DNA of 64,000 nucleotides from an uncultured Granulosicoccaceae bacterium (GCA_937958675.1 CALGND010000031.1:1-64000), one strand, 5' to 3'. Shown: positions 8,810 through 19,773, counted from the first letter of the stretch. Numbers and translations are program-made. The notes: generated from the sequence alone by a model not told the origin.

Positions 8810-9456
8810 GCTGCAGCTCCTCCATCCACACCCACAATAATGTTGGAATCGTCGATATACGAATAAGGCGGAACTTCCAGGTTAGTTGGAGCGGGTACGC
8901 CCGTAAGCACTCTCCCAGCCAGATCAAACTTGGAACCGTGACAGGCACAGAAAAAACCGCCTTCCCAATCAGCGCCCAAATCGGCGGCAGCTACTTCGGG
9001 ACGATAAGCTGGGGAGCAGCCTAGGTGCGTGCAGAGACCAATTAACACGAGGTATTCGTCTTTAATTGAACGAACTGCGTTTTGTGCATACGCAGGTTGT
9101 TGCTCCACAGCTGAATCTGGATCACGCAGTGCTAGCGTTGTGTTTTTAAGTAACTCAACAGCTGCCGCAGTGCGGCGCACGATCCATACAGGTTTACCAC
9201 GCCATTCGACGGTCATCATCTGGCCTTCCGCCAGTTTGCTGATGTCGGCCTCTACTGGCGCACCTGCAGCTTTCGCTCGGGCACTAGGCGACATAGAAGC
9301 CAGCATGGATACACCCATAGCGGCGGCTCCTGCTCCCCCTAGGACCGATGCACCACCGACCAAAAGACGGCGACGACTGGGATCAACGTTATCCTGATTA
9401 AAGGAATTTTCAACGGCTGCAGCGGGGCTGTTTTCCGTCTGTTTTTTAGCGCTCAT
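8806..9456 (-). CDS. petA: Rieske iron-sulfur subunit of the bc1 complex
   Basis: A 216-residue Rieske [2Fe-2S] protein. A twin-arginine signal anchor, SRRRLLVGGASVLGGAG, lies near residues 25-50, so the folded protein is exported by Tat and kept as an N-terminal anchor. The two cluster-binding loops are intact: CTHLGC and CACHGSKFD. I chose the ATG at 9456 because GGAG lies about 7-10 nt upstream and the longer open frame (to 9582) adds an unrelated cysteine-rich stretch that would overlap the divergent protease start. It is first in petABC; the promoter should lie in 9457-9580, shared with the protease gene. Confidence 0.95.
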   Translation of the reverse strand: MSAKKQTENSPAAAVENSFNQDNVDPSRRRLLVGGASVLGGAGAAAMGVSMLASMSPSARAKAAGAPVEADISKLAEGQMMTVEWRGKPVWIVRRTAAAVELLKNTTLALRDPDSAVEQQPAYAQNAVRSIKDEYLVLIGLCTHLGCSPAYRPEVAAADLGADWEGGFFCACHGSKFDLAGRVLTGVPAPTNLEVPPYSYIDDSNIIVGVDGGAAA

Positions 9457-9580
9457 TTGGAGGCTCCAATAACTTGAATTCTTACACTTGATGCAGCCCC
9501 CTAGATTAGCACAACAACGGCAGCAAAACCGCGCTAACAGGGTACTTCGGTTACCATAGCCAGCTAACATCTTACGGAGC

Positions 9581-10687
9581 ATGCTGATTAAAACCCGGCA
9601 CTTAATAAGCTACTCGCTCATTGGCCTTGCAGTGGGGATGCTGATATTTGGCCTCACCACAAACTCTGGTCACAACAGTTTTGCATCGCTCGCGCCAAGT
9701 AACTGGCTTAGTCGGTTTTCTGGCAATCAAGTTGACTCGTACCACAATGGTATAGCTCAGGTCGTGCCATCAGTGGTGAGTCTTTACTCTAGCGAGACAA
9801 TCTATTCGTCTGTGCCAGCTAACACTTTAGCCGGTATCGCACCTTCAGAACGTCTCAGTACCAGCCAAGGCTCAGGCGTCATCATTGACGAAAGCGGCTT
9901 GGTACTGACCAATTTCCACCTGATTGATGGTGCCGACACGATCAATGTCGTACTGAACAACGGCGAGCTACTCGAAGCTGACGTACTGGGCAGTGACAAA
10001 GAAACCGACTTGGCGGTTGTGAAAGTTAGCTCTGACCGACTTCTGCCCTACACCACGTTCGAAGCATCACCTCAACTGCGGGTGGGGGATATCGTGCTCG
10101 CGATTGGCAACCCATTTGGCGTCGGCCAGACAGTCACTCAGGGCATTGTTAGCGCCACCGCTAGACGTGTTGCAGGCGGCAGCGCTTGGCAAAATTTTGT
10201 ACAAATCGATGCTGCCATTAATCCAGGCAACTCAGGTGGGGCCTTGATTAATCCGTCGGGACAGCTGGTAGGTATCAACACAGCCGCCTTTATAAGGGAT
10301 CAAGGAGCTCAAGGCATTGGATTTGCGATTCCAGCAGAGCTTCTTCGCCAAGTCGTGCCTCAACTCACGCAAAAAGGCCGTGTAGTTCGAGGCTGGCTGG
10401 GTATTGGCGCGGATGATTTACCCATGTTTCCCGCGTTAAATCAACGAATTATGCGCGGCGCAGTGATTACAGGCGTGCTGCCGAACAGCCCAGGAGCTCG
10501 AGCCGGCTTGCAGCCCTACGATGTGGTCACCAGCGTTGACGAACGTAAAATTAACAACACAAATGAATTGCTCTTGTTGATATCAGCACTGGATCCAAAC
10601 GATACTGTAGACATGGATATCTGGCGCAATGGCGAGCCGATCACAGTTTCTGCAACCTTGGTAGAACGCCCAAGATCTAACAGGTGA
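9581..10687 (+). CDS. DegS/AlgW-type HtrA serine protease
   Basis: A 368-residue periplasmic, membrane-anchored HtrA protease with one PDZ domain. The N-terminal anchor is residues about 9-27. The catalytic triad is His113 (LTNFHLIDGAD), Asp143 (ETDLAVVK) and Ser218 (NPGNSGGAL). A single PDZ domain occupies about 265-360. One PDZ and an uncleaved anchor fit DegS/AlgW, the site-1 protease that starts the sigma-E envelope stress cascade, rather than two-PDZ DegP. rseA and rpoE are not in this window. It is divergent from petA. A 14-bp tandem duplication (10673-10700) straddles the stop codon. Confidence 0.92.
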   Translation: MLIKTRHLISYSLIGLAVGMLIFGLTTNSGHNSFASLAPSNWLSRFSGNQVDSYHNGIAQVVPSVVSLYSSETIYSSVPANTLAGIAPSERLSTSQGSGVIIDESGLVLTNFHLIDGADTINVVLNNGELLEADVLGSDKETDLAVVKVSSDRLLPYTTFEASPQLRVGDIVLAIGNPFGVGQTVTQGIVSATARRVAGGSAWQNFVQIDAAINPGNSGGALINPSGQLVGINTAAFIRDQGAQGIGFAIPAELLRQVVPQLTQKGRVVRGWLGIGADDLPMFPALNQRIMRGAVITGVLPNSPGARAGLQPYDVVTSVDERKINNTNELLLLISALDPNDTVDMDIWRNGEPITVSATLVERPRSNR

Positions 10688-10834
10688 TATCTAACAGGTG
10701 TTAAATAAGCAATCTCTGTCAACACACCGGCATTTAGTGCATAATCTACAGAGGTTGAAGATTGATCAAATCTAGACACGGATGCAAGGCGAACGACAAT
10801 AGATGACGAGTTACAAGAAACCAAGATCACTCAT

Positions 10835-11533
10835 ATGCTGAGCAAGCTCTTAACAAAAACGACTAATAAAGCCACCAAGCTTGCACTCAAAGCGCAAGTT
10901 CAGCAGCATATCCGTGGCATCAAGAGCCGTGACTTTTCTATTATTGCGAGCAACTGTACTGGCACGCTGCCGTATCGGTTTCTCAACATGACTTACCTCT
11001 CCCCGACTGCCAATCTATTCTTCTACGCGCCTTGCTATATCAAGTTTGCATCTAGGCTAGATCACTACCTAAACCAAGAGCTTAAATTTGTCGGCTCATC
11101 AAAGTATGTGCAGGGGCGTATTGTTCATCAGCAGTTTGGCCAATATCCAATTGCACACCTTGATGATATTGAAATACATTTTATGCACTATGACACTGCC
11201 TATGACGCTCAAGACAAATGGATTCGTCGTTCGCAACGCATAAACCGAGAAAAATTAATTTTCGCATTCACCGACAAAGACCTCTGCACACTTGATCTGA
11301 TGCTGCAATTCGATCAATTGCCAGGGCGTAAAATTTTGCTAACCGCGCAACCCAGCCCATGGCTTTCGTCAGCGATAACTGTCCCAGCTTATCGTGGTCA
11401 ATCTGAGATCGGCAATGCGTACACTAACTATCACCACTTAAGCCACGTTAACTATCGGCGTTTGGTAGACGGCCCAGCAGTAACGCAATCATTCGAGTTA
11501 AAAGAAGCCGGCCCACTCTCAACGACTGCCTAG
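10835..11533 (+). CDS. DUF1919 family protein
   Basis: A 232-residue protein resembling DUF1919, a family found in surface-polysaccharide and capsule loci, of unproven biochemical function. Supporting features are the early FSIIASNCTGTLPYRFL, the LSPTANLFFYAPCYIKFASRL segment, and a pattern of strand-rich blocks ending IFAFTDKDLC. A ricin-like or glycosyltransferase-like fold cannot be assigned from sequence alone. There is no signal peptide. A weak promoter-like CATAAT lies at about 10729-10734 upstream. It is convergent with the metalloprotease gene and has no polysaccharide neighbours here. Confidence 0.6.
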   Translation: MLSKLLTKTTNKATKLALKAQVQQHIRGIKSRDFSIIASNCTGTLPYRFLNMTYLSPTANLFFYAPCYIKFASRLDHYLNQELKFVGSSKYVQGRIVHQQFGQYPIAHLDDIEIHFMHYDTAYDAQDKWIRRSQRINREKLIFAFTDKDLCTLDLMLQFDQLPGRKILLTAQPSPWLSSAITVPAYRGQSEIGNAYTNYHHLSHVNYRRLVDGPAVTQSFELKEAGPLSTTA

Positions 11534-11575
11534 CTAGACTAGGGCGTCTCCGCCAGAAGGCCCTTAAGAAAGATC

Positions 11576-13774
11576 TTAAGCGAAACGGCAGGGATCATAA
11601 CAGCGCCGACCGAATACGCGCGCTATACCCGCCAGCAGCAAAACAAACAGCGTGATCGCCCGCATACCACCCGAACCACCAGAACGTTGAAGTACTGGAG
11701 TACTAGGGGAGACTGGATCAAACATCGCCGCCGACTGTGTGATCAAACCGGTGGAAAGATCAATACTAATTGCATTGTTGACGGGGTCAGGGTCATGAAT
11801 ATCAGACACCACTTGCGCGTTTATTAATCCATCGCTTGTGCTGCTATTGGGATCTATAGGCAGCAGTTCAATCTCATAGGACGATGTCGCTGCCAAATTC
11901 TCAAGCACACAGGTGGCGCTGCCGGGGCCTTGAGTGGCACAAGCTGGTGGCCATTGGATATCAACGCCAGCTGCTTCGATATTAACGTGAGCAGTAATCG
12001 GAATTAACGAGTCACTATTGCGAACGTCTAACGTAACAATATTCGCTGCAATACTTGCACTCATCTGTACATCAACCGCGTTACCCAAACATTGGCTAGC
12101 CCGAGCAAGCGATACTTTCTCCACACTACAACTACTAAATTTAGCCTGCGTGTTAGCTGATATGCGCGGCCACATTATCTTGCCACTATCAGCCTGACAT
12201 GCAGTTTCACTATCATGAAGCGCACCAAGAGAATGACCAATCTCATGCGCGGTTAACACATTTGCATAACTACTCGGAGTAGTCAGACCAACGTCATAGC
12301 CGTCAAGTCGACACAATGTATCTATCCAAGCCAAGCCTAAAGTACGATCAACCGTTTCAGCACCAGTAAAAAGGTACACCAATGCGCTGTTGCCATACAA
12401 CACGTTTTGTTGCATGCGATAGTCGCGAAAAGACTCCAACAAGCTTTCCAATGTACCTCGCTCATCAGTCACAACAGGCGGATTGTCGCCACTTAAGGAT
12501 TGAACCGTGTCGATTGCAAGCGCTAGCCCCTGTTCACGGTAAATTCCGTCAGCCATATTGATATTATTGAGTGCTTGGGCGACACCTTGGCCGCCATAAT
12601 AGTCATCAAAGGCTGCATCAACAACAATAGACATTGAAACCAGGCGAGTCGCACTATGTTGCCCTACCATCCTTGTTTGGATGGTTTCTTCCTCGGCCGG
12701 AGCAGTCAAATAGTCTGGTCGAGCTAGTTCACTCACACCGAGGTCGCGTGTGCCCGCTCTATAGTAATTGATCGTGCCAATCATCTGATCCGGCTGTAGC
12801 CTAGAACGCTGTCCATTTATCGAAATCATGCCGCTAACGGACTGACCATCAACCACTACTCGCGCCCAAGAATCAGGCTCATCGGCCACAACGCCTGTAT
12901 ATACCGCCAGCGCAGGTGGCGCTCGATCATCGAGCTTATCGTTGGTCCATTGCACGTCTTTCACTACAGGGCTGGGTAGCAAGATAAGTGAATACTGCTG
13001 ACCACCTGATTCAACATCAATCTCTAGCGACCCATTTCTCGTACGACGCTCACCACGCAAGCGAGCCGCTACATCACTATGTTGGCGCAATATTGCTAAA
13101 CGTCGGTCTGCTCGTTCATACCAATAACGAGACATTACTCCGCCAGCTGGCCAACGAAAACCAAATGGCAAACTTAGGGCCGTATGCCGCTCACGCAGTA
13201 ATCGCAATGCCAAACGTGCTTGATCGGTATAACCGAGCTGCTCCAATGCAATGGCATCAAGATAGGTAGCCGAATCGGTATACGCCGAATCAGGAAAACG
13301 CTGCAGTAGTTGTTCAATTGTGGCTCTGGCATCATCAAATCGATGCACATCCATTATTTCTATGTAAGCTCTTAGGTATAAGGCATCGTCAGTTAAAGGA
13401 TGATCATCAGGCAAGTCCGAAAAACTACTCAGCGTATCAATCGCTTGCGCATAATGCTGCATGTCTCGTTGATCCAATGCAAGCATAAACACCGGCATAA
13501 AACCCGCTGCGTCACGATGCTCTGTCAGCACTGCAATACGGGTTTGTACTGTTGTGATATTTGAATACGCTGGGTATTGGCGCTGTAGGATTCGCAGTGC
13601 GGCCAATGCCTCAGCATAGCGCGCATCAGCAATCAGTGATTGAGCCTCTAAGTATTGACCCGCTGCACTAGCTTCTGCGGTATCGCTATTCACGGTATTG
13701 CCAGCGACAAACCCACACACAGCACACAGTACAACAAACCACACGAGTTGCCTTTTAAGCATCCTTGTTAACAC
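11576..13774 (-). CDS. Secreted metzincin metalloprotease with GlyGly-CTERM-like sorting tail
   Basis: A 732-residue exported zinc protease. It has a signal peptide (about 1-25), a TPR-like helical N-terminal region (about 30-230), then a reprolysin-type (M12B-like) catalytic domain. The zinc site HEIGHSLGALHD near residues 505-516 gives all three His ligands, the catalytic Glu and the trailing Asp; a downstream GKIMWP supplies the Met-turn. A beta-rich region of about 150 residues follows. The C-terminus has SGGSGG, a hydrophobic helix ITLFVLLLAGIA and then FGRR, the layout of a GlyGly-CTERM sorting signal cut by rhombosortase, followed by an extra CYDPCRFA. It lies 9 bp after the HAMP gene, in one operon. 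Confidence 0.85.
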   Translation of the reverse strand: MLTRMLKRQLVWFVVLCAVCGFVAGNTVNSDTAEASAAGQYLEAQSLIADARYAEALAALRILQRQYPAYSNITTVQTRIAVLTEHRDAAGFMPVFMLALDQRDMQHYAQAIDTLSSFSDLPDDHPLTDDALYLRAYIEIMDVHRFDDARATIEQLLQRFPDSAYTDSATYLDAIALEQLGYTDQARLALRLLRERHTALSLPFGFRWPAGGVMSRYWYERADRRLAILRQHSDVAARLRGERRTRNGSLEIDVESGGQQYSLILLPSPVVKDVQWTNDKLDDRAPPALAVYTGVVADEPDSWARVVVDGQSVSGMISINGQRSRLQPDQMIGTINYYRAGTRDLGVSELARPDYLTAPAEEETIQTRMVGQHSATRLVSMSIVVDAAFDDYYGGQGVAQALNNINMADGIYREQGLALAIDTVQSLSGDNPPVVTDERGTLESLLESFRDYRMQQNVLYGNSALVYLFTGAETVDRTLGLAWIDTLCRLDGYDVGLTTPSSYANVLTAHEIGHSLGALHDSETACQADSGKIMWPRISANTQAKFSSCSVEKVSLARASQCLGNAVDVQMSASIAANIVTLDVRNSDSLIPITAHVNIEAAGVDIQWPPACATQGPGSATCVLENLAATSSYEIELLPIDPNSSTSDGLINAQVVSDIHDPDPVNNAISIDLSTGLITQSAAMFDPVSPSTPVLQRSGGSGGMRAITLFVLLLAGIARVFGRRCYDPCRFA

Positions 13775-13783
13775 GATAGTGCG

Positions 13784-14413
13784 CTAATGGTTTCGATTGG
13801 CTGCAGGTCGATCAGCATCGTCAATAACATCAAAATAATTCAATGCGGTACGACAGTTGAGCAAGGCTTTTTTCAACTCCTCTGGATCTGGCACAGGCTG
13901 CTGATCTAAGGCATCAAGCAATTGCGTCTCTTTGCGGGCTTGCTCAATATGTCGTTGAATTTGCTCAAGGGCGCTATTGAGCGCAGTTGACAGCTCAGAA
14001 AACTCAGTAGCATCGCCAGTTCGCAATCGAACATCAAGGTTACCGTTACCAATCTCAGTCAGGGCACGGCGCATAGCCAACATAGGGTTTCCCAACTTAC
14101 GCAAAATATAAACAGCGATCGCTAGAGTAACTACCGCGTTTAGGGCTAGCATCCAAAGCATCCATTTGCCCATTACTGCACCTGCAGTGGGTACACGCTC
14201 GCTAAGAGATTGCATTTCCTCTGAGGCAAACATCAATGGTGCAGTACCTTCGACAATCCCACCAAGTAAGTTGTGATAAAAAATGCCGAGTAGCAATGTA
14301 GATTGCACAACAAAGAACAAGCAAATCCACAACACACGACGAATCTGTCGCAATTGGAAGGATTTATCCTTTACTAGCGATAGTGGAAATATGGCGTCAG
14401 ATGAGCGCGCCAT
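13784..14413 (-). CDS. HAMP-domain inner-membrane protein without an output domain
   Basis: A 209-residue protein with two membrane helices (about 28-50 and 85-108) bracketing a small periplasmic loop. A HAMP domain follows (about 108-160; KLGNPMLAMRRALTEIGNGN, with the typical P near the start of the first helix), then a coiled coil (about 150-175) and a short acidic tail. There is no kinase, GGDEF, EAL or methyl-accepting output, so it may partner another signalling protein or act as a membrane scaffold. It is co-transcribed with the metalloprotease, and a perfect CRP-type site lies about 120 bp upstream. Confidence 0.8.
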   Translation of the reverse strand: MARSSDAIFPLSLVKDKSFQLRQIRRVLWICLFFVVQSTLLLGIFYHNLLGGIVEGTAPLMFASEEMQSLSERVPTAGAVMGKWMLWMLALNAVVTLAIAVYILRKLGNPMLAMRRALTEIGNGNLDVRLRTGDATEFSELSTALNSALEQIQRHIEQARKETQLLDALDQQPVPDPEELKKALLNCRTALNYFDVIDDADRPAANRNH

Positions 14414-14532
14414 GGCAAGCCCCTATAAGCACCCATAAAATGGGTAGATACAAAGGAAAATCGGCGCCTCAGGGCTTTACTTAATCAGTGAGTGAGTAGA
14501 GGAGCGCTGGATTGATTATCCAGCACTGCATA

Positions 14533-14548
14533 TGTGATGCAGATCACA
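14533..14548. promoter_or_regulatory. Perfect CRP/Vfr-type operator
   Basis: TGTGATGCAGATCACA is a full match to the CRP consensus TGTGA-N6-TCACA. It lies 120 bp upstream of the HAMP gene start (minus strand) and 59 bp past the stop of the DAHP synthase gene. The likely target is the HAMP-metalloprotease operon. Confidence 0.75.
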
Positions 14549-14606
14549 CAATTTTTTTACCGATAATACTTACAAAGATCATTTACAAGCTCTGCTTAGC
14601 AATGGA

Positions 14607-15662
14607 TCAGCTAATGGCGCGCCGCGCCTTTACTGCCTCAGAAAGCATATCAAGCATCGGCAAGGTATCTTCCCAAGAAACGCAAGCATCAGTCACACTC
14701 TGGCCACGCACTAACGGATTAGCCGTTGGGCTTTGGTTACCCTCAAGCAAATTACTTTCGATCATCAATCCAATTATTCGTTTATCACCATCACTAACTT
14801 GTGCACAGACATCTCGACACACGTACGACTGGCGCTTATGCTTTTTACGCGAGTTAGCATGGCTACAATCAATCATCACCCGTTCAGCCAAACCTGCCTT
14901 AGCCAACATCGCGCATGAATCATCAACACTGGCTGCGTCGTAGTTAGTGGAAGCCTTTCCGCCACGTAAAATCAGGTGGCAATCTTGGTTACCGGCAGTT
15001 TGAAAGATGGCGGACTTCCCGTCTTTGGTGACTGATAGAAAATTGTGTGGATGGATCGCCGCACCAATAGCATCAACAGCAATTTGTATACTACCCGCAG
15101 TACCATTTTTAAACCCAACTGGACAGGACAACCCCGATGACAGCTCTCGATGCCCTTGGCTTTCCGTTGTACGGGCGCCGATAGCACCCCAACCGACGAG
15201 ATCTGCAATAAACTGCGGACTTATTAGGTCAAGGTACTCAACGCCTGCAGGCAATCCTAGGTTGTTTATTTCGAGCAATAGGGAGCGCGCCAGCTCTACA
15301 CCCTTATTAATATCGAAACTATTATCCATATCTGGATCATTGATCAAACCCTTCCAGCCAATCGTTGTGCGCGGTTTTTCAAAGTACACTCGCATGATGA
15401 TACAGAGTTCGCCCGCATGAGCTTGCTGTTGCGCTTGCAACCTTGATGCGTACTCAAGCGCCGCGTCCGGATCATGGATAGAGCAAGGACCAACAACTAC
15501 AACCAAGCGATCATCTTCACCTTTCAAAATGCTGCTAACTGATTGTCGAGCAGTTAAAACTGAAGTTCGAGCTGCATCGGATACCGGCAGCTTAGCGATC
15601 AGATCTTGCGGAGCGATTAGCTCAGTAGTTCCAGTAATTCTTAGATCGTCAGTTGTTTTCAT
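14607..15662 (-). CDS. DAHP synthase, AroFGH class I (copy 1)
   Basis: 3-deoxy-D-arabino-heptulosonate 7-phosphate synthase condenses PEP and erythrose-4-phosphate, the first step of the shikimate pathway. The 351-residue protein is full length for class I alpha. It has the metal-site VVVGPCSIHDP, the PEP-binding KPRT in YFEKPRTTIGWKG, GARTTESQGHRE, and the C-terminal IIGLMIESNLLEGNQ. Relative to copy 2 it keeps HNFLSVTKDGKSAI, closer to E. coli AroG, and has LLEGNQSPTANPLVRGQ near the end. It is last in the murA-hisG-DAHPS-DAHPS run, 101 bp after copy 2. Which effector (Phe, Tyr or Trp) inhibits it cannot be read. Confidence 0.93.
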   Translation of the reverse strand: MKTTDDLRITGTTELIAPQDLIAKLPVSDAARTSVLTARQSVSSILKGEDDRLVVVVGPCSIHDPDAALEYASRLQAQQQAHAGELCIIMRVYFEKPRTTIGWKGLINDPDMDNSFDINKGVELARSLLLEINNLGLPAGVEYLDLISPQFIADLVGWGAIGARTTESQGHRELSSGLSCPVGFKNGTAGSIQIAVDAIGAAIHPHNFLSVTKDGKSAIFQTAGNQDCHLILRGGKASTNYDAASVDDSCAMLAKAGLAERVMIDCSHANSRKKHKRQSYVCRDVCAQVSDGDKRIIGLMIESNLLEGNQSPTANPLVRGQSVTDACVSWEDTLPMLDMLSEAVKARRAIS

Positions 15663-15763
15663 GAGTATAAATAAAAGTATTGTTGACTAACCTACGCGAG
15701 GCAATCGATGAACTTAAGCCGTGAATTTGGGCTAGAAACTAAGCTACAGACCTAAGCAGACAA

Positions 15764-16825
15764 TTAGACTGCAGGCGACGCCCTCCGGGCTTTAACAGCA
15801 CTCGCCAAGCCATCAAGCATTGGCAAAGTATCATCCCAGGAGATACAAGCATCGGTAACACTTTGCCCATAAACCAGTGGCGTGTTTGAGGTGCTTTGAT
15901 TACCTTCAACTAGATTGCTTTCTATCATCACGCCGATAATTCGCTTATCGCCATCGCTCACCTGAGCACATACATCACGACACACATAAGATTGCCGACG
16001 ATGCTTTTTGCGTGAATTAGCGTGACTACAGTCGATCATTACACGTTCGCTTAAACCCGCTTTTGCCAACAAAGAGGATGCATCATCTACACTGGCAGCG
16101 TCGTAGTTTGTATTAGCCTTACCACCGCGTAAAATGATATGTCCATCATCGTTACCTGCGGTTTGCATGATGGCTAGCTTGCCATCTTTAGACGCAGCCA
16201 AAAACATATGCGAACCTTTGGCAGCGCCTATAGCGTCAACGGCAATCTGCACACTGCCCGCCGTACCATTTTTAAAACCAACCGGGCAGGACAAACCGGA
16301 TGCCAACTCTCTATGCCCTTGGCTTTCGGTTGTACGCGCACCTATAGCGCCCCAACCCACAAGATCAGCAATAAATTGAGGACTAATTAAATCAAGGTAT
16401 TCAACACCGGCTGGCAAGCCAAGGTTGTTTATCTCAAGCAATAAGGAGCGTGCCATTTCAACGCCCTTGTTGATATTAAAACTATTATCCATTTCGGGAT
16501 CATTGATCAAACCCTTCCAGCCCACGGTAGTGCGAGGCTTTTCAAAGTACACGCGCATAATGATGCAAAGCTCATCCTTATGAGCTTCCTGCTGCTCAGC
16601 TAACTTAGCGGCGTACTCTAATGCAGCTTTTGGATCGTGTATCGAGCAAGGGCCCACAACAACGACCAAGCGATCATCCACCCCTTTGAGAATATTACTT
16701 ACGTCGCTTCGGGCCTTGAGCACGGTGCTTTGAGCTGCTTCGGATACCGGTAAAGCGTTGATTAGATCTTGGGGTGCAGAAATCTCTGTTGTGCCAGTGA
16801 TTCGTACATCATCAGTTGTCTTCAT
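15764..16825 (-). CDS. DAHP synthase, AroFGH class I (copy 2)
   Basis: The upstream member of a tandem pair, 353 residues, with the same catalytic signatures (VVVGPCSIHDP, EKPRTTVGWKG, GARTTESQGHRE, DCSHANSRKKH). It is nearly identical to copy 1 over long blocks. Differences cluster in the N-terminal 70 residues and in AAKGSHMFLAASKDGKLAIM, regions that in AroF/G/H influence feedback-inhibitor binding, so the two copies may answer to different aromatic amino acids. It starts 4 bp after the hisG stop, so it is probably translated from the murA-hisG transcript. Confidence 0.93.
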   Translation of the reverse strand: MKTTDDVRITGTTEISAPQDLINALPVSEAAQSTVLKARSDVSNILKGVDDRLVVVVGPCSIHDPKAALEYAAKLAEQQEAHKDELCIIMRVYFEKPRTTVGWKGLINDPEMDNSFNINKGVEMARSLLLEINNLGLPAGVEYLDLISPQFIADLVGWGAIGARTTESQGHRELASGLSCPVGFKNGTAGSVQIAVDAIGAAKGSHMFLAASKDGKLAIMQTAGNDDGHIILRGGKANTNYDAASVDDASSLLAKAGLSERVMIDCSHANSRKKHRRQSYVCRDVCAQVSDGDKRIIGVMIESNLVEGNQSTSNTPLVYGQSVTDACISWDDTLPMLDGLASAVKARRASPAV

Positions 16826-16829
16826 TGGT

Positions 16830-18724
<1,895 letters not shown>

Positions 18725-18763
18725 TCAAAGCAATTGAAGAATGGCGGTGACCGCCAGTCCCGA

Positions 18764-19066
18764 TTATATCAGGCCCTTCACCTCACAAACAGAAGCCAGC
18801 TGCAACAAGCCTTCCGGGATGTTGGAAAACTGCACCTGATGCTGGTTTAGAGCGGCCAAAGCTTTACATTCGACGAGTAATGCCAGCCCAGCGCTATTGG
18901 CAGTGCTAATTGAGCCAAGATCAATATCCACGCTCGGCTGCTGCTCAATAACTGGACGCAAGGTATCAAGCGCCGTCCGAGCTGTATTGAAATCGAGCAC
19001 ACCACTCAGCGCGCAGCGCCCTTCTGCGACGTCGACACTAACGCTTGGATTCGTTTCAGAGTTCAT
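18764..19066 (-). CDS. mlaB: MlaB, STAS-domain subunit of the Mla lipid transporter
   Basis: A 100-residue single STAS domain. MlaB binds the MlaF ATPase at the cytoplasmic face and is needed for complex stability. The typical loop after the second strand is ISTANSAGLALLVE, with the Ser at the STAS phosphorylation position. It ends the mlaFEDCB operon 60 bp after mlaC. Confidence 0.88.
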   Translation of the reverse strand: MNSETNPSVSVDVAEGRCALSGVLDFNTARTALDTLRPVIEQQPSVDIDLGSISTANSAGLALLVECKALAALNQHQVQFSNIPEGLLQLASVCEVKGLI

Positions 19067-19126
19067 TGTTCAGAATTCATTCCAGGCTTCATTTCTTTCA
19101 TTGCTCTAGAGTGCGCCGAGAGTGTT

Positions 19127-19756
19127 TTACTTGGATTCGGCATTTTTCTTCTTTAACGTACCGAGCAGGCCATCAATGCCGCCCTTGCTCACCTCAGTAC
19201 CAAAGGCCGTGCGGTAGCTAGTTACTAAGCTCACGCTATTGACTTCGATATCGTAGATTTTCCAGCCACCCTTGCCACGGAGCTTATAAATCACCGGCAC
19301 GGCACCGCCGCCACTTTGATTGAACACCGAGCGCACTACTGCGAAGCCTTCTTTCTCAATCGGGCGATACGGCTCGAACTCGATAGTTTCACCGCTGTAT
19401 TCAGTCAGAGCATTGGTATAGGTGTTCAGCAGCAAATTCTTAAATTCAGATACTAGCTCTACTTGCTGCTCATCGGACGCCTTTTTCCAGTTTTTACCTA
19501 CTGCAAGCCGGGTCATTCTATTGAAGTCGAGGTTAGGTACAACTAGCTCGTCAACCTTCGCTGCTAAGTAGGCAGGGTCATCTTTTATTTTATCGCCGTC
19601 CGTTTTTAAGAAATCCATCATTTTGGTGGTGGATTCAACCACCATCGTTTGTGCTGGATGATCCTCAGCAACCGCTCCAAAAGATGCTCCTAGAACAAAA
19701 CCTGCAATTGCGTATTTAAACGCAGCGCTTAAAGATTTGCTTATAAACTGGTTCAT
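19127..19756 (-). CDS. mlaC: MlaC, periplasmic phospholipid-binding protein
   Basis: MlaC shuttles phospholipids between the MlaA-porin complex in the outer membrane and MlaFEDB in the inner membrane. It has a signal peptide ending GAVAE and the Tol-Ttg2 family core VDELVVPNLDFNRMTRLAVG...EFKNLLLNTYTNALTEY, with the closing WKIYDIEVNSVSLVTSYRTAF. I chose the ATG at 19756 since AAAGGAAA lies 5-6 nt upstream; an in-frame ATG at 19774 overlaps the mlaD stop (TAATG) but has no ribosome-binding site. The Lys-rich tail is unremarkable. Confidence 0.93.
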   Translation of the reverse strand: MNQFISKSLSAAFKYAIAGFVLGASFGAVAEDHPAQTMVVESTTKMMDFLKTDGDKIKDDPAYLAAKVDELVVPNLDFNRMTRLAVGKNWKKASDEQQVELVSEFKNLLLNTYTNALTEYSGETIEFEPYRPIEKEGFAVVRSVFNQSGGGAVPVIYKLRGKGGWKIYDIEVNSVSLVTSYRTAFGTEVSKGGIDGLLGTLKKKNAESK

Positions 19757-19773
19757 GATAATTTCCTTTGTCA

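Noticed and set aside
9457-9582. N-terminal extension of the Rieske protein
   Set aside because: Cysteine-rich, unlike the family, overlaps the divergent protease start, and a well-placed ribosome-binding site supports the internal ATG.
12988-13269. 93-codon plus-strand frame inside the metalloprotease gene
   Set aside because: Antisense shadow of a well-supported gene.
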